Shown here: piece after piece, positions 5,994 to 9,658 of the stretch
Position numbering within the stretch: the stretch's first letter is position 1
How the letters are laid out: the number at the start of each line of letters is the position of its first letter
NCBI GenBank assembly: GCA_022573065.1
Contig: JACZUQ010000036.1
Coordinates: 1-9,658, forward strand
Direction of reading: 5' to 3'
DNA: 9,658 bases
DNA from: Nitrososphaerota archaeon
Lineage (GTDB): Archaea; Thermoproteota; Nitrososphaeria; Nitrososphaerales; Nitrosopumilaceae
Notes under the pieces: generated by a model
What the model saw: the letters and a program-made list of their open reading frames with translations, nothing else
Told to the model about the DNA's origin: nothing
The model's database searches: none
Program-made: the position numbers and the translations under genes

Positions 5994-6839
5994 TTACTCT
6001 ACCTCTGCCTGTTCAAGCTTAGAGAGTGTTTTCATTATCTCTCCTTTAATTCTGTCAAGATCATCATCATCATCTTCTATGTTTTCTTCTTCTGGTAGCT
6101 TTATCGTGGGTTTTGGTTTTTGTTCAATTAGAATGGGAAGAGTTTCTTGTCTTGGAATTTCGGATTTTTCAAAATTTGTAGAAACATTATTTGTTTGAAG
6201 GCTCTCGACTTTTTCTTCTACTTTTTGCTGTTGATTGTCAATTCTTTCTTGGATAATTTCCATTTGAATATCGCGTGGTTTTTGTTCTATTAACGGGAAT
6301 TCTGATGCTTTTGACGGTAATTCTGTAAGAGTTGTTATTTCAACTGAACTTGGAGGTCTTTGCTGTATTATATCTGATGTAGTATCCTTTGTAACATCTT
6401 TTTGTATTTGTGAAATTGCCTCTGTATTTTTGGCTTCTTCCTTTACTTTTTTTGCTGGTGTCTCAGTTTTTAGTTTATTTTCTTCAATCTGGGTGTTTGC
6501 TATGTTAATTTTTGATGTAAGCTCGTATAATCTCTTGTCTAACTGGGATAGTTTTTGATCCATTAGTGTTATCAGACCATCTCCTAAAGGACCCAAGTCA
6601 GGATGTTTACTGGCAGCCTCTAGTTTCTCTATTTTAACTAAAACTATGCCTAGGTGATGCTGGTATCTAATAAGCAACCTATCCCGCTGAATTTTTGATA
6701 GTTCAACCTCATGCTGATAAAGTCTTGAAATAGTCTTGGTTAGAATTTCTTTTTCTATATTCAACGAATTCAACTGGCTCTTTATGTGGGCATTTGCTCC
6801 TATTGATAGAACTTTGGGCTTAGAAAATAATAATTTCAT
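5994..6839 (-). CDS. Coiled-coil protein of unknown function in the LSm-L37e-rpiA cluster
   Basis: A 281-residue cytoplasmic protein that I do not recognise. Residues about 22-120 are charged heptad-like helix (EKEILTKTISRLYQHEVELS, then MDQKLSQLDKRLYELTSKI), likely a coiled-coil hairpin turning at KHPDLGPLGDG (78-88). Residues 121-250 are low-complexity, rich in Glu, Gln, Lys, Pro and Thr, and contain LIEQKP twice (183-188 and 237-242). An acidic run, EENIEDDDDD (251-260), leads to a short C-terminal helix (LDRIKGEIMKTLSKLEQAEV). No Cys is present. The layout (helical N-terminus, disordered middle, conserved-looking C-terminal helix) resembles a scaffold or adaptor. The ATG at 6839 lies 4 bases after the L37e stop, and the TAA is followed at once by the rpiA start, so expression is coupled at both ends. 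ESCRT/Cdv-like roles were considered, but no MIT-binding or Snf7 motif is evident. Confidence 0.8.
   Translation of the reverse strand: MKLLFSKPKVLSIGANAHIKSQLNSLNIEKEILTKTISRLYQHEVELSKIQRDRLLIRYQHHLGIVLVKIEKLEAASKHPDLGPLGDGLITLMDQKLSQLDKRLYELTSKINIANTQIEENKLKTETPAKKVKEEAKNTEAISQIQKDVTKDTTSDIIQQRPPSSVEITTLTELPSKASEFPLIEQKPRDIQMEIIQERIDNQQQKVEEKVESLQTNNVSTNFEKSEIPRQETLPILIEQKPKPTIKLPEEENIEDDDDDLDRIKGEIMKTLSKLEQAEVE
6001..6005 (-). promoter_or_regulatory. Shine-Dalgarno site for rpiA
   Basis: The minus strand reads GAGGT, complementary to the ACCUC of the 16S rRNA 3' end, with a 7-base spacer to the TTG at 5993. It is embedded in the last sense codons of the upstream gene (Ala-Glu-Val-Glu-stop) and decides the rpiA start. 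Confidence 0.65.
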
Positions 6840-6843
6840 GTAT

Positions 6844-7011
6844 CTATGTGTACCATTTGATCCAAGAGTATTTTCTTAGTTTCGAGTCGGGAAATCCACA
6901 ACTGGCACATTGATGATGACGTTTGTGATATGAGTTTTTTCCACATCTTCTACATCTAATGTGAACCTTCTTGCGAGTAAAACCTCCCATTGAAGTTGTG
7001 CCTCTTACCAT
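6844..7011 (-). CDS. rpl37e: 50S ribosomal protein L37e
   Basis: A 55-codon gene from the ATG at 7011 to TAG at 6844-6846, beginning MVRGTTSMGGFTRKKVHIRC. It has the L37e zinc finger: Cys20-x2-Cys23 (CRRCG) and Cys35-x2-Cys38 (CASCG), flanked by basic residues for rRNA binding, and the C-terminal KLRKYSW typical of the family. L37e is an archaeal/eukaryotic large-subunit protein buried in rRNA. It directly follows the Sm-like gene (12 bases apart), an arrangement widely conserved in archaea, and precedes the coiled-coil gene by 4 bases. A GTGAT ribosome binding site lies 5 bases before the ATG. The last residues, IKWYT, are variable in the family. Confidence 0.95.
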   Translation of the reverse strand: MVRGTTSMGGFTRKKVHIRCRRCGKNSYHKRHHQCASCGFPDSKLRKYSWIKWYT

Positions 7012-7016
7012 ATCAA

Positions 7017-7021
7017 ATCAC
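7017..7021 (-). promoter_or_regulatory. Shine-Dalgarno-like site for L37e
   Basis: The minus strand reads GTGAT, matching AUCAC near the 16S rRNA 3' end, 5 bases before the ATG at 7011 and inside the short gap after the LSm stop. Confidence 0.45.
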
Positions 7022-7023
7022 AT

Positions 7024-7254
7024 CTAGGATGGTGGTGGTGAAATCATGACCACATTGTCTCCACGAACAACAATGGTTCCAAGACTCTTTGAATCGCCTT
7101 CAGTAGGAATCTCCTCTGATTGGTCGAGTAGCAGGTTCATGTGCTGGTCAAATCCAAGTAGATTTCCTCGTATTGTCTTTCCGCCTTTGATTTTTACCAA
7201 TACGACTTTATTGATACTTTCTTCCAATACTTTTACTGCCATGTCAACGGACAT
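7024..7254 (-). CDS. Sm-like archaeal protein (LSm, SmAP)
   Basis: A 76-residue RNA-binding protein that, in the family, forms a heptameric ring binding U-rich RNA. The Sm1 motif covers about 17-47 (GKTIRGNLLGFDQHMNLLLD), with Asp36, His38 and Asn40 in the uridine-binding loop. The Sm2 motif covers about 58-72 and has Arg64-Gly65-Asp66-Asn67. The length is typical and there is only a minimal PPPS tail. It is the first gene of the group with L37e, the coiled-coil protein and rpiA. A TATA-like element at 7284-7297 and a GTGA ribosome binding site 5 bases before the ATG suggest that transcription starts anew here rather than only reading through from the creatininase gene 45 bases upstream. A second in-frame ATG at codon 5 is a minor alternative start. 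Confidence 0.96.
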   Translation of the reverse strand: MSVDMAVKVLEESINKVVLVKIKGGKTIRGNLLGFDQHMNLLLDQSEEIPTEGDSKSLGTIVVRGDNVVMISPPPS

Positions 7255-7265
7255 TTAATTCACTT
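7252..7265 (-). repeat. Start-site leader AAGTGAATTAAATG, copy 1 (LSm)
   Basis: The minus strand carries the 14-base string ending in the LSm ATG. GTGA is a ribosome binding core with a 5-base spacer. The same 14 bases precede the creatininase gene at 8032-8045. Confidence 0.6.
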
Positions 7266-7283
7266 ACTAGGTCTCATATTGGG

Positions 7284-7297
7284 GGATTATATTAAAA
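7284..7297 (-). promoter_or_regulatory. TATA box of the LSm-L37e-rpiA group
   Basis: The minus strand reads TTTAATATAATCCC, centred about 37 bases upstream of the LSm ATG, which predicts a leader of roughly 11 bases that contains the GTGA site. Confidence 0.5.
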
Positions 7298-7299
7298 TT

Positions 7300-8034
7300 T
7301 CAATGGTGTAACTTTCGGCTTTTAGCTGTAAGGCATGTTTGACTCTTTTTTGCTAAATTACGTACAATTTCTGCTAGAAATTTTCTCCCATCTTTAACAG
7401 TAGATTTGGTTGGGTCGCCCCATACCCCATTCTTAGTCACCGATGGAAATGATTTTGAAGCTTGCTTGCCTAATAGCGATTTTTCTTTTTGAGATAAATT
7501 CTTTGTAATCAATCCTTTTTTGGCACGACTCATTTTGACTTTTTTAGATATTGCAAGCATTAATGATGTTTCTACAAATCCTGCATGATCAAATTCATGT
7601 TTCATAAAATGCCAATATGAAAAAATAAAAACCCAGATTTTTTTCCTAGAGAGTCGATTTATTTTCTGACTCAATTTTTCCAAGGCTTTTTGATTTCCGT
7701 GATGGCCATTAATAATGAAAATTGTGTTAATATTATTGCTTGATAGGGAAAGACATATTTCAATTAGAATCTGTTCTAGGGTTTTTTCCTTTATGCTTAG
7801 ATTGAAAAAAGGGGCGTGTTCAAAAGATACCCCATATGATAAAGTAGGGAGTAAAAAAAAATTGCATTTTTCTGATACACGTTTTGCTATCTCTGTTACA
7901 ATATCTGAATCAGTTGAGACAGGTAAGTGAGGACCATGTTGTTCAATGGAACCCACAGGAATTATTGCTGCTTTTTTTTGTTTTTTTATAATTTTTCTTA
8001 AATCTGGATCAAATTGATCTTTTACTATAACCAT
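7300..8034 (-). CDS. Creatininase-family amidohydrolase, possible ArfB-type formamide hydrolase
   Basis: A 244-residue metal hydrolase of the creatininase fold. The N-terminal block PVGSIEQHGPHLPVSTDSDI has the metal ligands Glu31, His33 and Asp42; IINGHHGNQ has His111; DHAGFVETSLML has His150 and the conserved Glu155. No signal peptide. The family includes creatinine amidohydrolase, the mycofactocin peptidase MftE and archaeal ArfB, which removes formate from the formamidopyrimidine intermediate of riboflavin and F420 synthesis. ArfB is the most sensible role in a thaumarchaeon, which needs F420, but no residue seen here proves the substrate. The ATG at 8034 follows the PurU stop by 5 bases and has a GTGA ribosome binding site overlapping that stop, so the two are probably translated together. 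The C-terminus (about 225-244) is basic and ends KLHH. Confidence 0.88.
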   Translation of the reverse strand: MVIVKDQFDPDLRKIIKKQKKAAIIPVGSIEQHGPHLPVSTDSDIVTEIAKRVSEKCNFFLLPTLSYGVSFEHAPFFNLSIKEKTLEQILIEICLSLSSNNINTIFIINGHHGNQKALEKLSQKINRLSRKKIWVFIFSYWHFMKHEFDHAGFVETSLMLAISKKVKMSRAKKGLITKNLSQKEKSLLGKQASKSFPSVTKNGVWGDPTKSTVKDGRKFLAEIVRNLAKKSQTCLTAKSRKLHH

Positions 8035-8045
8035 TTAATTCACTT
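8032..8045 (-). repeat. Start-site leader AAGTGAATTAAATG, copy 2 (creatininase)
   Basis: Identical to the 14 bases before LSm. Here the TGA inside it is the PurU stop codon, so ribosome binding site, stop and next start are packed into 14 bases. Confidence 0.6.
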
Positions 8046-8876
8046 TATGTGGACCTTTCTCCAATGTACTTCTAATTTGTTTGTGAGATGCATCTTTACT
8101 GCTTTGAGTAAAGTGTCAGCTTCCAGTTTTTGTCCTTTCTTTTTTATTGATTCAAGGCTATCTTCGGGGTTTACATTAAATGAATCTTGGAAAATAATCG
8201 GTCCTTGATCTAAATTCTCTGTAACATAATGCGCTGTTACTCCAACAATCTTGGTTCCACGTTCAAATGCTTGTGCATAAGCAAGTGCACCTGGAAATGC
8301 TGGTAACAGTGACGGATGAATGTTAATAATTCTATTTGGATAACGCCAAACAAAGTTTGGTGTAAGAATTTTCATGTAACGCGCCAAAACAATTAGATCT
8401 ATATTATACTTTTTACAAACATCAAGAAGTTTTGCTTCAGCTTTTGATTGATCTTTTTCATTTATTAAAACAAAAGGAATCTTTGATTTTTTTATCATTG
8501 ACGATAAACTTTTTTCAGTTCCAACAATAACACTAATTTTTCCCTTAACTGCTCGTTTTGAATCAAGTATTACTTTAAGACAATGTAGTTCTTTTGTTAC
8601 AAAGATTGCAATATTTTTTTGTGAGTTAATTTCATGATGAGTACTTACATCCATTTTGTTCTTTTTTGCAACTTTTTGTAACTCATTTTCAAATTTTTTA
8701 ATGTTAATTTTTTTTGTAAATGATATTTCAAGATACATTCCAAATAATTCTTTGATGACGTTTTGATTTACCTTCTCAACATTTCCTTTTTGTTGAAACA
8801 CAAAGTTGGTAAATGAAGCAACTATTCCTTCTCGATCTTTTCCAACAATCGTAATTCCAATTATAGTCTTTTTCAC
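8040..8876 (-). CDS. purU: Formyltetrahydrofolate deformylase (PurU family)
   Basis: A 278-residue enzyme that, in the family, hydrolyses 10-formyltetrahydrofolate to formate and tetrahydrofolate. Residues about 6-75 are an ACT domain (IGITIVGKDREGIVASFTNF), and about 88-278 are a formyltransferase fold. Catalytic residues are Asn185 and His187 (INIHPSLLPAFPG) and Asp223 (ENLDQGPII). The block YAQAFERGTKIVGVTAHYVT separates PurU from GAR transformylase, which lacks the ACT domain. The frame is open upstream to 9008, but that part is tRNA-Leu. I place the start at GTG 8874-8876, because a TATA box is centred 26 bases before it and an ACT domain normally begins there. Translation would be leaderless. 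The creatininase-family gene follows after 5 bases. Both products would release formate if that gene is ArfB; folate versus methanopterin as carrier cannot be read from sequence. Confidence 0.93.
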   Translation of the reverse strand: MKKTIIGITIVGKDREGIVASFTNFVFQQKGNVEKVNQNVIKELFGMYLEISFTKKINIKKFENELQKVAKKNKMDVSTHHEINSQKNIAIFVTKELHCLKVILDSKRAVKGKISVIVGTEKSLSSMIKKSKIPFVLINEKDQSKAEAKLLDVCKKYNIDLIVLARYMKILTPNFVWRYPNRIINIHPSLLPAFPGALAYAQAFERGTKIVGVTAHYVTENLDQGPIIFQDSFNVNPEDSLESIKKKGQKLEADTLLKAVKMHLTNKLEVHWRKVHIK

Positions 8877-8896
8877 GAACGTTGTTAAAATGGGAT

Positions 8897-8906
8897 CCTT
8901 ATAATT
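8897..8906 (-). promoter_or_regulatory. TATA box of purU
   Basis: The minus strand reads AATTATAAGG, centred about 26 bases before the GTG at 8876, so transcription should begin at the start codon. It lies 10 bases after the tRNA-Leu 3' end. Confidence 0.6.
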
Positions 8907-8916
8907 TTTGAACTTA

Positions 8917-9001
8917 TGCGGGAAGTGGGATTCGAACCCACGAACCCCTAAGAGACAGGGTCCTAAACCCTGCGCCGTTGACCAGGCTTGGCGACTCCCG
9001 C
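8917..9001 (-). tRNA. tRNA-Leu (anticodon TAG)
   Basis: An 85-base class II tRNA. The acceptor stem GCGGGAG pairs with TTCCCGC (closing G:U pair) and the discriminator is A. The D arm has GCC/GGC and CCTGG. The anticodon arm is CAGGG-TTTAGGA-CCCTG with anticodon TAG, reading CUA and related Leu codons. The long variable arm follows (TCTCTTAGGGGTTC). The T arm is GTGGG-TTCGAAT-CCCAC. CCA is not encoded (ATAAG follows) and there is no intron. A clear TATA box at the expected distance upstream was not found. Confidence 0.96.
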
Positions 9002-9057
9002 ACACCACTAGAATATTTACACAAACTTAACGGTTCCGTGAAAAATGAACAGGAATG

Positions 9058-9097
9058 TTTTATCAAATAAAAAATTCTTTTATCAATAAAAAAATCC
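9058..9097. repeat. Imperfect 20-base tandem repeat in AT-rich spacer
   Basis: TTTTATCAAATAAAAAATTC (9058-9077) is followed directly by TTTTATCAATAAAAAAATCC (9078-9097), alike except for a one-base indel and a few changes. It lies upstream of tRNA-Leu, with no evident role. AT-rich slippage is the simplest explanation. Confidence 0.45.
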
Positions 9098-9133
9098 AAA
9101 AACTCTTGCAAAAAAAGTAAAATTAATTCCTAG

Positions 9134-9346
9134 TTTCATAGAAGTAATGTAAATGGTGTAAATTTAGATCAATTTACTGAGACAAGAGAAATTATACAAG
9201 AAAAATTTAATTTTTCTGCTATTAATTTGAATGAAAACTTGCGAGTTACTTTAAGCATTTTGAATTCTATTACAATAATCATTATGGTAATTATTCTAAA
9301 GATTAAGTTATCAAACAAGGTTATAGTCTCAAAACCTTCAAAATAG
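9134..9346 (+). other. Spacer 9002-9402: no convincing gene, but a 70-codon open frame without a normal start
   Basis: The 400-base spacer between tRNA-Leu and the mutase gene holds the tandem repeat above, the mutase promoter, and one open plus-strand frame from the stop at 9131 to TAG at 9344-9346. It reads NLDQFTETREIIQEKF, then NLNENLRVTLSILN, a hydrophobic segment ITIIIMVIIL, and ends VSKPSK. A polar part followed by one membrane-like helix looks protein-like. However, it has no ATG or GTG before the hydrophobic part, only TTG codons, and no ribosome binding site. It may be the tail of a decayed gene or chance. Confidence 0.25.
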
Positions 9347-9371
9347 ATTAATAGAAAACAATTCACAACAC

Positions 9372-9380
9372 AAATTTATT
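9372..9380 (+). promoter_or_regulatory. TATA box of the phosphosugar mutase gene
   Basis: AAATTTATT is centred about 27 bases before the ATG at 9403, predicting a leaderless transcript. Confidence 0.5.
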
Positions 9381-9402
9381 CATTAGTTTTAGTAACCTTA
9401 TC

Positions 9403-9658
9403 ATGGCAAAATTATTTGGAACAAATGGAATACGTGGTGTTTTTGGTCAGGATTTTACTCTAGAATTCATCCACGACATTACACTTTCTATTGCAGAATA
9501 TTTCAAAGAAGGTCCAATAATTGTTGGGTATGATGGGAGAGACACCAGTCCTATTATTGCAAAAGTGGTATGTTCTGCATTAAATTATGCTGGACTAGAT
9601 TGCAATAATGTAGGACTAAACCCAACACCATGTCTTGAATATGCAACAAAAAAACTTG
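9403..9658 (+). CDS. Phosphoglucosamine/phosphomannomutase, N-terminal part (runs off window)
   Basis: The first 85 codons of an alpha-D-phosphohexomutase. It opens MAKLFGTNGIRGVFGQDFT, the signature N-terminus of archaeal GlmM/ManB proteins, and continues with IIVGYDGRDTSPIIAKVVCS, the conserved GxDxR-S segment. GLNPTPCLEYA follows, the loop before the active site. The phosphoserine motif (usually TASHNP-like) would come a few residues beyond the window end. The family isomerises glucosamine 6-phosphate or mannose 6-phosphate to the 1-phosphate for surface glycans and protein glycosylation; which substrate applies here cannot be told from this part. The start is set by the TATA box at 9372-9380. 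Confidence 0.94.
   Translation, partial: MAKLFGTNGIRGVFGQDFTLEFIHDITLSIAEYFKEGPIIVGYDGRDTSPIIAKVVCSALNYAGLDCNNVGLNPTPCLEYATKKL

Noticed and set aside
7046..7258. Plus-strand open frame opposite LSm
   Set aside because: It is a shadow of the Sm-like gene, whose Sm1 and Sm2 motifs are clear on the other strand.
8877..9008. N-terminal extension of PurU
   Set aside because: These codons run through tRNA-Leu and the purU promoter, and the ACT domain starts at the GTG at 8876.
9169..9366. Minus-strand open frame of 65 codons in the last spacer
   Set aside because: It has a Phe/Ile-rich random look, no ribosome binding site or TATA box at a suitable distance, and is antisense to the more protein-like plus frame.
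1..9658. CRISPR array, transposon, integrase or attachment site at the two tRNAs
   Set aside because: No spaced repeats, transposase motifs, terminal inverted repeats or partial tRNA copies were seen near either tRNA.

Overview
The window reads as a piece of an ammonia-oxidising thaumarchaeon (Nitrososphaerota), most like the marine Nitrosopumilus lineage. The evidence is AT-rich DNA, the C-terminus of a 4-hydroxybutyryl-CoA dehydratase (an enzyme of the thaumarchaeal 3-hydroxypropionate/4-hydroxybutyrate carbon cycle), archaeal-only genes (Sm-like protein next to ribosomal protein L37e, a Ser/His-type signal peptidase), a cupredoxin relic, and archaeal TATA boxes about 25 bases upstream of leaderless starts. 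No mobile element, CRISPR array or prophage was seen. This is mostly housekeeping chromosome.

Layout. Bases 1-284 hold the end of the dehydratase gene (+). Bases 313-633 (-) are a decayed plastocyanin-like cupredoxin gene that still has a recognisable promoter and terminator. Then come a type I signal peptidase (718-1428, -) and a protein with an N-terminal zinc ribbon, a PRC-barrel and a C-terminal zinc ribbon (1484-2287, -). A dyad-symmetric spacer separates the latter from a divergent thioredoxin gene (2421-2765, +). Two more small proteins ending in the same zinc ribbon follow and converge on each other (2831-3364, +; 3371-3733, -). A tRNA-Ala(CGC) gene (-) lies just upstream of the second one.

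The second half has a cyclic amidohydrolase (3927-5324, +) whose 3' end overlaps a compact minus-strand cluster. Read in the direction of transcription this is tRNA-Leu(TAG), a PurU-type formyltetrahydrofolate deformylase, a creatininase-family hydrolase, then (with its own promoter) Sm-like protein, ribosomal protein L37e, an unrecognised coiled-coil protein and ribose-5-phosphate isomerase. L37e is only 55 codons long and easily missed. After a mostly non-coding 400-base stretch, a phosphoglucosamine/phosphomannomutase gene starts at 9403 (+) and leaves the window.

How the genes fit together: the LSm-L37e-coiled coil-RpiA group links RNA handling and translation to pentose phosphate supply. 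PurU and the creatininase homologue are spaced for translational coupling and may both deal with one-carbon units in purine, riboflavin or F420 metabolism (inference). The three zinc-ribbon proteins around thioredoxin suggest a local thiol or zinc theme, but their function is unknown. Nothing here amounts to a clear undescribed system. The best leads are the zinc-ribbon cluster, the coiled-coil protein fixed between L37e and RpiA, and the cupredoxin pseudogene.
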